Origin: Terrimonas sp.
Lineage (GTDB): Bacteria; Bacteroidota; Bacteroidia; Chitinophagales; Chitinophagaceae
NCBI RefSeq assembly: GCF_003075435.1
Contig: NZ_QCZJ01000001.1
Location: 62,001-126,000, forward strand
Direction: 5' to 3'
Length of the DNA: 64,000 nt
Position 1 is the first letter of the stretch; every line of letters starts with the position of its first letter. Under the pieces are notes generated by a model. That model saw nothing but the letters and a program-made list of their open reading frames with translations, was not told where the DNA came from and did not search any database. This document shows, piece after piece, positions 19,841 through 28,797 of this stretch. A program made the translations under genes and the position numbers.

Positions 19841-20572
19841 TTAACTTTTAACTTCTGCATGCACATGCAACCCGCATTCCTTCTTCGATGCATCTTCCCA
19901 CCACCATCTGCCGGCTCTGAAATCTTCACCGGGGCGAATGGCTCTTGTGCAGGGAGCGCAGCCTATACTTACAAAACCTTTATCATGTAAAGGATTGTAA
20001 GGAATATTATTTGTATTGATGAAAGCAATCGTTTCATCTGTTGTCCAATGCAAAATGGGGTGATACTTCACCACGTTATTTGAGCCATCCCATTCTACCT
20101 GCGTCATATCATGCCGATTAGGTGAATGCTCTGCGCGTATCCCTGTGATCCATACCTTCTTTCCATTTAATGCTCTTTGTAAAGGTTCAACCTTGCGTAT
20201 ATGGCAACATTGTTTGCGGTTTTCCACAGATTCATAAAAACTGTTAGGCCCTTTTTCTGCAATAAATTTTTGTAAGGAAAGCGCATCGGGATAATACGCA
20301 GTGATGGGATGATTGTATTTTTCCAGTGTGCGGCTCCAGGTAGAATAGGTTTCCGGAAACATACGACCGGTGTCTAAAGTAAAAACCTGTATATCGAGAT
20401 TTTCACTGAATATAATATGAGAGATCGCCTGGTCTTCCCAGCTGAAGCTGGTAGAAAAAATCACCTGGCCTGGATATTGCGCAGCTATATCACGAAGATT
20501 CTGAGCAATGTCAGCACTTTGTGCTAATTGTGAAATCTGCTGAATTTCGCTTTGTGGATCCGTCTGAGTCAT
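19841..20572 (-). CDS. cysH: Assimilatory adenylyl-sulfate (APS) reductase
   Basis: A 243-residue thioredoxin-dependent reductase that makes sulfite from APS. The cysteine pairs C122-C123 (RKQCCHIRKVEPL) and C205/C208 (IGCAPCTRAI) are the [4Fe-4S] ligands that distinguish APS reductases from the cluster-free PAPS enzymes. C233 in KKECGLHVH is the catalytic nucleophile. The PP-loop-like region is around FSTSFSWEDQAI (~39-50), and LDTGRMFPETY (~66-76) is conserved. It is the first gene of the eight-gene minus operon. The absence of cysC in the window agrees with use of APS rather than PAPS. Confidence 0.94.
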   Translation of the reverse strand: MTQTDPQSEIQQISQLAQSADIAQNLRDIAAQYPGQVIFSTSFSWEDQAISHIIFSENLDIQVFTLDTGRMFPETYSTWSRTLEKYNHPITAYYPDALSLQKFIAEKGPNSFYESVENRKQCCHIRKVEPLQRALNGKKVWITGIRAEHSPNRHDMTQVEWDGSNNVVKYHPILHWTTDETIAFINTNNIPYNPLHDKGFVSIGCAPCTRAIRPGEDFRAGRWWWEDASKKECGLHVHAEVKS

Positions 20573-20583
20573 AGTACACTTAA

Positions 20584-20694
20584 TTGATGGGTAGTTCCTT
20601 AGCTGTAAGCTATTAGCCTTCAGCTACCAGCCACCAGGTATTTGCTTGCTTTAATAGCTGAAAGCTGATACCAGGAAGCTCAATTCCCCATCAA
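20584..20694 (-). other. Structured 5' leader of the cysH operon
   Basis: The segment between the candidate promoter and cysH is enclosed by a perfect 8-bp inverted repeat, TTGATGGG at 20584-20591 and CCCATCAA at 20687-20694. Inside are further pairable words (TTCC/GGAA, TCAGCTA/TAGCTGA) of the AGCTGATAG repeat type. The closing arm ends 11 bp before the cysH start codon, so folding could affect ribosome access. It resembles no riboswitch known to me. Confidence 0.4.
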
Positions 20695-20726
20695 AGCGAA
20701 TTTTTATACCCTACTAAACTGGTGGA

Positions 20727-20734
20727 CAAAGATA
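20727..20734 (-). promoter_or_regulatory. cysH: -7 element for the cys operon
   Basis: The minus strand reads TATCTTTG, a full match to TAnnTTTG, about 155 bp upstream of cysH. No clear -33 TTTG is seen. It lies back-to-back with the plus-strand promoter at 20775-20807, leaving a shared control region of about 65 bp. Confidence 0.5.
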
Positions 20735-20774
20735 ATGACTATAATTTTATTTTTTCTCTTTGTCCTAATATTTT

Positions 20775-20807
20775 TTTGAGTTTTTAGAAGATTTGCATTT
20801 ACCTTTG
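20775..20807 (+). promoter_or_regulatory. Promoter of the SAM riboswitch-metY operon
   Basis: TTTG at 20775-20778, 21 bp of spacer and TACCTTTG at 20800-20807 match the Bacteroidota promoter pattern. Transcription would start about 10-15 bases before the riboswitch P1 stem at 20828. Confidence 0.7.
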
Positions 20808-20827
20808 CGCCAGTTCTTTAAAAATCG

Positions 20828-20943
20828 CTTATCAAGAAAGGCTGAGGGACTGGCCCAATGAAGCCTTGACAACCTGTTCCGTGCCGCACAATGCGGTATG
20901 GGGAAAGGTGCCAACTCCATCACGCTGAGGCGTGACAGATAAG
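20828..20943 (+). ncRNA. SAM-I (S-box) riboswitch
   Basis: The core S-box landmarks occur in order: CTTATCAAGAAAGG, GAGGGACTGGCCCAATGAAG, GACAACCTG, AAAGGTGCCAACTCC and GACAGATAAG. P1 pairs CTTATC (20828-20833) with GATAAG (20938-20943). SAM binding should stabilise P1 and allow the terminator at 20988-21019 to form. The bases GAAGA just after P1 can instead pair with TCTTC in the left terminator arm, a plausible antiterminator. It precedes metY-metX-hom, a typical S-box regulon. Confidence 0.93.
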
Positions 20944-20987
20944 TCAGAAGACCAGCTGATATTATACCACTTCAATGATATATTAAG

Positions 20988-21019
20988 CTCTTCCGATGAC
21001 CTGTTGGAAGAGTTTTTTT
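20988..21019 (+). terminator. Riboswitch-controlled intrinsic terminator
   Basis: CTCTTCC (20988-20994) and GGAAGAG (21006-21012) form a 7-bp stem followed directly by seven T residues. It lies 45 bp after the SAM-I aptamer and is its expression platform. Confidence 0.85.
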
Positions 21020-21214
21020 ATGCCCGGCCCGCATATTAAATTCCTCCGCACAACAAAGTTTCTGATAGGTGTGTTTGATAAAACATATTGTTTAACAATG
21101 TTCTGCCAAAACCGGAACGCAAAAAACAGTTTACATCAAAGCGAACACAACATTATAACTACTAAACTGATTTCCATACGTATAATGAGGTGAGCTAATA
21201 ATTAACAAATAAAA

Positions 21215-21247
21215 ATTGGGTAATTAATAGTAAGTCTATTAAATTTA
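21215..21247 (+). promoter_or_regulatory. Possible second promoter before the Cys-rich leader
   Basis: ATTG (21215-21218), a 21-bp spacer and TAAATTTA (21240-21247) approximate the Bacteroidota promoter, with one mismatch in the -7 element. If active it would bypass the SAM riboswitch and start transcripts close to the leader ORF at 21272. Confidence 0.3.
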
Positions 21248-21271
21248 TAGGCTATTTCCAAGAACCAGGCA

Positions 21272-21349
21272 ATGGTATCAATTAATAACAATAACAAATT
21301 TAATTACAACGCATTCTTACGCGCCTGTTATTGTTGTTGTATGCCGTAA
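21272..21349 (+). CDS. Putative cysteine-rich leader peptide upstream of metY
   Basis: A 25-codon frame (ATG 21272, TAA 21347-21349) encodes a peptide ending FLRACYCCCMP. Four of its last seven residues are Cys, all encoded by TGT, followed by Met. Such a run next to the stop codon is what a ribosome-stalling leader sensing charged Cys-tRNA would look like. The stop codon lies in the loop of a small perfect hairpin, ATGCC-GTAA-GGCAT (21341-21354). A second weaker hairpin (GCGCACC/GGTGAGC) follows at about 21377-21395. There is no clear U-tract, so translational coupling or folding around the metY start, 103 bp on, is as likely as transcription attenuation. Poly-Cys upstream ORFs regulate sulfur genes in mycobacteria; the function here is inference. 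Confidence 0.6.
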   Translation: MVSINNNNKFNYNAFLRACYCCCMP

Positions 21350-21392
21350 GGCATATAATCTATTCCTGCGCACCCTGAAGGTGAGCCTTTAA

Positions 21393-22760
<1,368 letters not shown>

Positions 22761-22769
22761 TGATTTATA

Positions 22770-22819
22770 GTTTATGGTTTGAAGTTTATGGTCCAAACTA
22801 TAAACTTCAAACTATAAAC
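22770..22819. repeat. Long hairpin in the metY-metX spacer
   Basis: Arms 22770-22792 and 22797-22819 pair over about 23 bp, with only G-U type mismatches and a CCAA loop. They are built from the words GTTTATGG and AAACTATAAAC. It occupies much of the 101-bp spacer and could mark an mRNA processing or stability point inside the operon. Confidence 0.75.
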
Positions 22820-22861
22820 CTCAAACCTGAAAGCACCAAATCCTTAAACGAAGCATAATGC

Positions 22862-23929
22862 ATGGCGACAGAGATTTTTGAATATAAACAACCATTTACG
22901 CTGGAGAACGGCACTGTATTACCCGGGTATCATTTGGCTTATACCACGTTAGGAAAGCTGAATGCCAGAAAGGATAATGTAGTATGGGTTTTTCATGCGC
23001 TTACCGCTAACAGTAATCCTGCTGACTGGTGGCCCGGGCTGGTAGGCGAAGGCAGGTTTTTTGATCCGGCTAAATACTTTATTATTTGTGTGAACATGCC
23101 GGGCAGTTGTTACGGAAGCATTGGACCGCTGGAAATTAATCCGCAAACAGGCGAAAGATGGTATCATAGTTTTCCGCTGTTTACCACCAGAGATATGGTA
23201 AGAGCCTATAAACCTTTAAAAGATTTTCTTGGTATTGAAAAGATAGATATTGGTATAGGAGGTTCAATGGGCGGGCAACAATTACTAGAGTGGGCAGTTG
23301 AGGAGCCGCAATTATTTGATCACATTGTGGCGCTCGCTACCAATGCGCAGCATTCACCATGGGGTATTGCACTCAATGCATCGCAACGCATGTGTATTGA
23401 AACTGATGCCACATGGCAAACCAATACACAGGAAGCAGGCATTAATGGCATGAAAGCTGCCAGGAGTGTTGCATTGTTAAGTTACAGGAATTACAACACC
23501 TATAATCTTACGCAACCGCGTGACAAGAAAACAGCCTGGCCGGTATCACATAATTTTGGTGGCGAAGCCGCTGAAAGTTACCAGCGTTACCAGGGAGAAA
23601 AATTAGCTAACCGTTTCAATGCATTCAGCTATTACCGCCTGGGGCAGGGTATGGATGCGCATGATCTTGGCAGAGGCAGAGGCTCCGTTGAAGAGGCATT
23701 ACGCCGTATTACCGCTAAAACATTGGTAATAGGAATAACAAGTGATTTGCTTTTTCCACCGGAGGAACAGGTCAGGATTGCTGATGGTATACCTGGCGCT
23801 ATATATCAATTGATAGAATCGCTGTATGGACATGATGGTTTTTTGCTGGAATATGAAAAGATTGAACAGGCATTGCGGCATTTTATCCGTGAAGATGTTT
23901 TGAGTTATTTAAAAATTATAAATCGATAA
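22862..23929 (+). CDS. metX: Homoserine O-acetyltransferase
   Basis: A 355-residue alpha/beta-hydrolase-fold acyltransferase that activates homoserine for sulfhydrylation. The catalytic triad is visible: S135 in IGGSMGGQQLLEWA, D295 in ITSDLLFPPEE and H324 in YGHDGFLLE. The segments NMPGSCYGSIGP (~78-89) and YRLGQGMDAHDLGRGRG are typical of the family. Whether a MetX uses acetyl-CoA or succinyl-CoA depends on few residues; pairing with metY favours acetyl. The ATG at 22862 follows the hairpin-bearing spacer. Four bases separate its stop from the hom start, so the two are translationally close. Confidence 0.94.
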   Translation: MATEIFEYKQPFTLENGTVLPGYHLAYTTLGKLNARKDNVVWVFHALTANSNPADWWPGLVGEGRFFDPAKYFIICVNMPGSCYGSIGPLEINPQTGERWYHSFPLFTTRDMVRAYKPLKDFLGIEKIDIGIGGSMGGQQLLEWAVEEPQLFDHIVALATNAQHSPWGIALNASQRMCIETDATWQTNTQEAGINGMKAARSVALLSYRNYNTYNLTQPRDKKTAWPVSHNFGGEAAESYQRYQGEKLANRFNAFSYYRLGQGMDAHDLGRGRGSVEEALRRITAKTLVIGITSDLLFPPEEQVRIADGIPGAIYQLIESLYGHDGFLLEYEKIEQALRHFIREDVLSYLKIINR

Positions 23930-23933
23930 TATA

Positions 23934-25190
23934 ATGGATGCACATAAGCAATTAACAATCGGGCTATTTGGTTTTGGAGTGGTGGGTGAAGGTTTATATA
24001 AAGTGCTTGAACAAACACCATCATTGCAAGCTACTATTAAGAAGGTTTGTATAAAACATGCAGGTAAAAAAAGAAATGCACCGGAAAGCTTATTCACCAC
24101 AGATCGTTTCAGCCTGCTGAATGATCCGGAAATAAATGTGATCGTAGAAGTAATCAATGAATCCGAGCCTGCATTTGAAATTGTGTCAACAGCCTTGAAG
24201 AATGGCAAAGCAGTAGTGAGCGCCAGTAAAAAAATGATCGCTGAGCATTTGCCCGATATACTGGATCTGCAGAAAAAATACAACCAGCCATTCCTGTGTG
24301 AATCTGCCGCCTGTGCTTCCATACCCGTTATCAGGAATCTTGAAGAATATTACGACAATGATCTGCTCCATTCCATCCGCGCTATCGTTAACGGATCAAC
24401 GAATTTTATTCTCACCAAGATGTTTGAAGATAAACTTGACTTTAAACAGGCATTGATACTTGCCCAGCAATTGGGCTTCGCGGAAGCAGATCCTTCTTTA
24501 GATGTTGATGGCTGGGATGCGCTGAATAAATGGACATTCCTCCTTACACATGCTTATGGTATAGTAGAAAAACCGGAAAATATTGTTTTCAATGGTATTC
24601 AAAACATAAAACTGAGTGATGCTGCTGTTGCCAAAGAAAAAAGTCACGAAATAAAATTAGTAGCCCAGGCAAAAAAGCTCAACAACGGGAAAGTGGCGGC
24701 TTTTGTATTACCCCAGTTTGTAACGCATGATGACCCACTGGCATTTGTAAAGAATGAATTTAATGGAGTAGTAATTGAAAGCTCTTTTGCTGATAAACAA
24801 TTTTTTTATGGCAAAGGCGCAGGAAGTTTTCCTACCGCATCCGCAGTATTGAGTGATATTTCCGCATTACGCTATGATTACCGCTACGAATATAAAAAGC
24901 TATATCATCACAAGCCGCTTCAGCTTACAGACGATTTTTACGTTCGCACTTATGTAAGCTTTGATGATCTGAAAAATATTCCCCGCGAAAAATTTGAATG
25001 GATTGAAGAATGGCATGCCGGCGAAAGAAAGTACCTGGTGGGTGTACTGCGTTTTAAAGAACTGAAAGAAAACACCTGGTGGAAGGAAAATAATGTATCG
25101 CTCATTCTTGCACCCGACGCTATTATTGAAGATATAGAAATAAGAAAATTGAAAAAGAAAAGTTTGGAGCTGGCCGGCATATTGGATTAA
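23934..25190 (+). CDS. hom: Homoserine dehydrogenase
   Basis: A 418-residue NAD(P)-dependent enzyme that reduces aspartate semialdehyde to homoserine, the substrate of MetX. The nucleotide-binding site is IGLFGFGVVGEGLYKVL near residues 8-24. The catalytic region includes AIVNGSTNFILTKM (~147-160) and AEADPSLDVDGWDALNKW (~180-197). It is not fused to an aspartate kinase. The last ~90 residues (YVRTYVSFDDL onward) look like a regulatory ACT-type domain, as in many bacterial homoserine dehydrogenases. Placement directly after metX shows it is dedicated to methionine supply, and SAM control of the whole operon would limit it. Confidence 0.93.
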   Translation: MDAHKQLTIGLFGFGVVGEGLYKVLEQTPSLQATIKKVCIKHAGKKRNAPESLFTTDRFSLLNDPEINVIVEVINESEPAFEIVSTALKNGKAVVSASKKMIAEHLPDILDLQKKYNQPFLCESAACASIPVIRNLEEYYDNDLLHSIRAIVNGSTNFILTKMFEDKLDFKQALILAQQLGFAEADPSLDVDGWDALNKWTFLLTHAYGIVEKPENIVFNGIQNIKLSDAAVAKEKSHEIKLVAQAKKLNNGKVAAFVLPQFVTHDDPLAFVKNEFNGVVIESSFADKQFFYGKGAGSFPTASAVLSDISALRYDYRYEYKKLYHHKPLQLTDDFYVRTYVSFDDLKNIPREKFEWIEEWHAGERKYLVGVLRFKELKENTWWKENNVSLILAPDAIIEDIEIRKLKKKSLELAGILD

Positions 25191-25210
25191 TAACCCAATA
25201 AGCAGCCTGT

Positions 25211-25270
25211 CGCTCTTACCGCTTTCCAAAATTGCCGGGAATTTTGGCCTTCCCCACTCCGTGAAGAGCG
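25211..25270. repeat. Nested inverted repeats after hom
   Basis: CGCTCTT (25211-25217) pairs with AAGAGCG (25264-25270), enclosing a perfect CCAAAATT-GCCGGG-AATTTTGG hairpin (25226-25247). It may end metY-metX-hom transcription, although no U-tract follows. Confidence 0.45.
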
Positions 25271-25323
25271 TTTGGGGTGAAGGATGCAGCCTGAATAATA
25301 AAGATGTGCATACAGGCTAACTT

Positions 25324-25427
25324 CCGGTAGATGGGGAAGCAAAATCAGCAAAAAATCTTCCTGCATCTCCATATTCTTCCTGCCCTGTAGCTCAAAATTT
25401 TAAAATACGCTTTCGCCCATCTACCGG
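25324..25427. repeat. 12-bp inverted repeat with 80-bp interior
   Basis: CCGGTAGATGGG (25324-25335) and CCCATCTACCGG (25416-25427) are perfect inverted copies. The interior has no coding potential. The 25191-25529 gap has no gene that I can support; this pair and the repeat at 25211-25270 are its only clear structures. Confidence 0.5.
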
Positions 25428-25529
25428 CACAATTTGCCTTCGCGACTTTTCTGCGGGCTCACTACACTTAACCAATAACAGTTTTTCTTCATTCTGTATC
25501 TGTAAAGCCTTTTGTGCCTGGCATACACT

Positions 25530-26237
25530 CTACTTATAATCCGCTATCTCAATCAGCCTGGTTACATCCTGCACTATAATCTTTCTGCCTTTGGTTTCAA
25601 CTATACCCTTCTCTTTAAATTCAGATAACAGCCGCACCACATTTTCCCTTGCTGTACCAACAAGATTCGCCAGGTCATCCCTGCTCATATTAATTTCCAC
25701 AGCCATTCCTGGCTTAAAATTCACCTTGTATTTTTCACGCATTACAATTAGCTGAAGTGCCAATCGCTCCCTCACCGACTTTTGCGCAAATAAAGAAAGA
25801 CTGTTTGCCAGCACGGCAAATTCGTGACTCAGTGTTTTCAGCAATCGCTTATTAAGAATTTCAGACTGCCTTACCGCTTCCAAAAAATTTTGCCGCGGTA
25901 TAAAAGCAATCGTACTCTCTTCCAATGCAGCCGCAGAATCGGGGTAACGGTCTTCTGCAAGAATAGCATGATAGCCTATCAACTCACCGGTATTGGCAAC
26001 ATAAATGATATATTCCTTTCCCTCCGGGTCAAGTTTATACTTTTTTACTTTGCCCGATACGATAAAAAAAATACCATCAGGAAATGTACCTTCTTTAAAA
26101 ATAACTTCTCCTTTCCTGTACAACTTTTCAGTTCTGTTGGCGATAAGCAATCCATATTCCTGTCCCGGCAAATTTGCAAGAACGGATTCACTCTTAAAAT
26201 CCCATTTATCTATTGGAAATATGCCCTTAATACTCAT
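25530..26237 (-). CDS. Crp/Fnr family transcription regulator
   Basis: A 235-residue cytoplasmic regulator with an N-terminal cyclic-nucleotide-binding-type beta-barrel. The segments EVIFKEGTFPDGIFFIVSGKVK (two halves of the barrel) and GELIGYHAILAEDRYPDSA are at about residues 43-105. A C-terminal winged helix-turn-helix lies at about 175-225 (MSRDDLANLVGTARENVVRL, then LSEFKEKGIVETKGRKIIV). No cysteines are placed as in Fnr, so oxygen sensing by a 4Fe-4S cluster is unlikely. It is divergent from the methyltransferase gene at 26359, with 121 bp between. Targets are unknown. Confidence 0.88.
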   Translation of the reverse strand: MSIKGIFPIDKWDFKSESVLANLPGQEYGLLIANRTEKLYRKGEVIFKEGTFPDGIFFIVSGKVKKYKLDPEGKEYIIYVANTGELIGYHAILAEDRYPDSAAALEESTIAFIPRQNFLEAVRQSEILNKRLLKTLSHEFAVLANSLSLFAQKSVRERLALQLIVMREKYKVNFKPGMAVEINMSRDDLANLVGTARENVVRLLSEFKEKGIVETKGRKIIVQDVTRLIEIADYK

Positions 26238-26314
26238 TCATACAAAAATACCGTTTAAAGCATATAACCTTAGCAAAAGTGATAAAGTTTACTGTTCTGC
26301 GTTTATATCCCCGA

Positions 26315-26322
26315 TACCTTTG
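26315..26322 (+). promoter_or_regulatory. -7 element for the methyltransferase gene
   Basis: TACCTTTG fully matches TAnnTTTG and lies 37 bp before the ATG at 26359. The -33 region is poor (TTTA near 26288). Confidence 0.45.
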
Positions 26323-26358
26323 CACATTGTAATATAACATCAGGTTCCCGCTGTTTTT

Positions 26359-26964
26359 ATGCTTTATACATACAAAAAAGAATCACCGGATATATGGTTT
26401 ACCTCTGACACCAGGTTTAATGGATTATATCCGGAATATATTCAAACACTTGCACGCCGCCATTGGACTCCGCTGAACATTGCAAAAATGGCTGCCGGCT
26501 TTCTTGCAGCAGATGACAATGTAAGCGTACTGGATATAGGCAGTGGAGTTGGAAAGTTTTGCCTGGGAGCTGCATACTTTAAACCCAATGCAATGTTTTA
26601 CGGGGTAGAGCAACGGAAAAACCTTATTCAGTATGCAGAAAGTGCCGCTAATATTCTCGGACTTGATAATGTAGATTTTATACACGGTAATTTCACACAA
26701 TTGTCGTTTAAAGATTTTGATCATTTCTATTTCTATAATTCGTTTTATGAAAACCTTGTAGACACCGACAAAATTGATGACAGCATTGATTACTCGGGAG
26801 AACTATACCATTATTACAGCCGCTACCTGTGCAGGCAACTTTCCGATACCGTTAGTGGAACAAGGCTTTGCACTTACCATAGTATGGAAGATGAAATACC
26901 CAGCGATTTTTGTGAAGTGGGCGGTGCTTTGAATGGCTTATTAAAGTTCTGGATAAAACCTTAA
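26359..26964 (+). CDS. SAM-dependent methyltransferase-like protein
   Basis: A 201-residue class I methyltransferase-fold protein. The SAM-binding motif I is VSVLDIGSGVGKFCLGAAYF at about residues 54-73. An acidic residue after strand 2 (FYGVEQRKNLI) and motif II-like NVDFIHGNFTQLSF follow in order. The later FYFYNSFYENL replaces the usual motif IV loop. The protein is close to the minimum length for the fold and lacks a recognisable substrate domain. It is alone on this strand, divergent from a Crp/Fnr gene. Substrate (protein, RNA or small molecule) cannot be inferred. Confidence 0.75.
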   Translation: MLYTYKKESPDIWFTSDTRFNGLYPEYIQTLARRHWTPLNIAKMAAGFLAADDNVSVLDIGSGVGKFCLGAAYFKPNAMFYGVEQRKNLIQYAESAANILGLDNVDFIHGNFTQLSFKDFDHFYFYNSFYENLVDTDKIDDSIDYSGELYHYYSRYLCRQLSDTVSGTRLCTYHSMEDEIPSDFCEVGGALNGLLKFWIKP

Positions 26965-27019
26965 TTACGAAGTTGATTAATGACCTAACCCTGACCTCTT
27001 GAAAGCGTAACATTCCGGC

Positions 27020-27047
27020 AAAGGAAGTATTCATATATACTTCCTTT
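27020..27047. terminator. Possible terminator before the SulP gene
   Basis: AAAGGAAGTAT, a 6-base loop and ATACTTCCTTT form an 11-bp perfect stem. The T-run is short on both strands. It lies between the methyltransferase and SulP genes. Confidence 0.45.
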
Positions 27048-27106
27048 AAGTCGGTAAGCCCAACGAACGATTTGTCGTCTGATTTTTATTGTAGAATTTT
27101 TTTCCG

Positions 27107-28795
27107 ATGCTTAAGCCCAAATTACTTGATACATTAAAAGGTTATACCGCCGGTCAATTCCGGAAAGATGCGATGGCAGGGGTCATTGTGGGCATTGTAG
27201 CGTTGCCACTTGCTATCGCGTTTGCGATAGCAAGTGGCGTTACACCCGAAAAAGGATTATATACGGCTGTAATAGCCGGCTTTATTATTTCCGCGCTTGG
27301 AGGCAGCCGCGTACAAATTGGAGGACCAACCGGCGCATTCATCGTAATTGTATTTGGCATTGTGCAGCAGTACGGCGTTAATGGTTTGATCATCGCTACA
27401 CTTATTGCAGGCGTAATGCTTATTATAATGGGATTTGCAAAGCTCGGTTCCGTTATTAAATTCATACCACACCCTTTAATTGTGGGTTTTACCAGTGGTA
27501 TAGCGCTTCTTATTTTTTCATCGCAGATAAAAGATTTTTTTGGATTGCAGATGGGTACTGTGCCCGCTGAGTTTGTTGAAAAATGGGAAAGCTATTTTAT
27601 GCATTTTGGCAGCTTGAATATATATGCAGTGATAATTGCAGCAGCAACCGTTATTATTATATTGTTTTCACCAAAAGTTACAAGAGTTATTCCAGGTTCG
27701 TTGTTTGCTATTTTACTCAGTACTGTTGCGGTACAATTGTTTCACCTGCCGGTTGAAACCATTGGCAGCAAATTCGGCGACATCCCTTCTTCACTGCCGA
27801 ATCCGGTAATACCTCACCTTGATTTTGCTACTGTAAAAGCGATGATACAACCGGCATTTACCATTGCTTTACTGGCAGGCATAGAATCCTTATTATCCGC
27901 TGTAGTTGCAGATGGTATGATCGGTGGAAATCACCGCTCAAACATGGAACTGGTTGGGCAGGGAACAGCAAATATATTTTCAGCGCTTTTCGGAGGCATT
28001 CCTGCAACAGGCGCTATTGCCAGAACTGCCACCAATATCAAAAATGGCGGACGTACACCTGTTGCCGGTATTATTCATGCATTAACGCTTTTGGTGATCA
28101 TGCTTTTTGTAGGCAAATGGGTAGCATTGATACCTTTAGCATCATTAGCCGGTATATTGATGGTTGTAGCGTATAATATGAGCGAGTGGGAAAGCTTTGT
28201 TTCAATCTTAAAAGGTCCAAAAAGTGATGCCGCTGTATTACTGGTTACATTTTTACTAACGGTATTTATTGATTTAACTGTAGCCATTGAAATAGGAATG
28301 GTGCTGGCAGCTTTTTTATTTATGCGAAAAATGGTACAGTTCAGCGGGGTGAATGTTTTTACAAAAGCCATTGATGATGGAGAGCAGGTGAAAAGTAAAG
28401 AGGATATTGAAAACTTTACCATACCCAAACATGTACAGGTATTTGAAATTACAGGACCAATGTTTTTTGCTGCCGCCTATAAATTTAAAGAAGCGATGCG
28501 GATACTGGAAACACCTCCTAAAGTTCTCATCATACGTATGCGGCAGGTGCCGATGATTGATGCTACAGGTATAAAAACACTAAGAGATGTTTTGCATCAA
28601 ACCAAACAAAGGAAAACAAAACTGATTTTATCCGGAGTAACAGAAGGGCAGGTATTGACTGAATTACAAAAATCAAGATTACTGTTTGCCATAGGCAAGG
28701 CGAATGTTTTACCAACGTTTACTTTAGCAATGGAACGGGCTCAACAATATTTATTACAGGAAGCAGCAGATAACACACCTGCAGATAAAATATAA
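27107..28795 (+). CDS. SulP family anion transporter with STAS domain
   Basis: A 562-residue SLC26/SulP inner-membrane transporter for sulfate, bicarbonate or another anion. The first ~430 residues hold the transmembrane domain, with the signature stretch ALPLAIAFAIASGVTPEKGL (~36-55) and GGSRVQIGGPTGAFIVIV (~63-80). The C-terminal cytoplasmic STAS domain spans about 440-550 and includes VLIIRMRQVPMIDATGIKTL. It lies 2 kb after the sulfur/methionine locus, so sulfate uptake is attractive. However, SulP proteins with these motifs also move bicarbonate, and no cys-type control element is visible upstream. A 79-residue protein gene follows two bases after its stop. Confidence 0.9.
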   Translation: MLKPKLLDTLKGYTAGQFRKDAMAGVIVGIVALPLAIAFAIASGVTPEKGLYTAVIAGFIISALGGSRVQIGGPTGAFIVIVFGIVQQYGVNGLIIATLIAGVMLIIMGFAKLGSVIKFIPHPLIVGFTSGIALLIFSSQIKDFFGLQMGTVPAEFVEKWESYFMHFGSLNIYAVIIAAATVIIILFSPKVTRVIPGSLFAILLSTVAVQLFHLPVETIGSKFGDIPSSLPNPVIPHLDFATVKAMIQPAFTIALLAGIESLLSAVVADGMIGGNHRSNMELVGQGTANIFSALFGGIPATGAIARTATNIKNGGRTPVAGIIHALTLLVIMLFVGKWVALIPLASLAGILMVVAYNMSEWESFVSILKGPKSDAAVLLVTFLLTVFIDLTVAIEIGMVLAAFLFMRKMVQFSGVNVFTKAIDDGEQVKSKEDIENFTIPKHVQVFEITGPMFFAAAYKFKEAMRILETPPKVLIIRMRQVPMIDATGIKTLRDVLHQTKQRKTKLILSGVTEGQVLTELQKSRLLFAIGKANVLPTFTLAMERAQQYLLQEAADNTPADKI

Positions 28796-28797
28796 TT

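Noticed and set aside
20996-21193. A 65-codon frame after the riboswitch terminator
   Set aside because: It starts inside the terminator stem, has no plausible protein composition and overlaps regulatory sequence.
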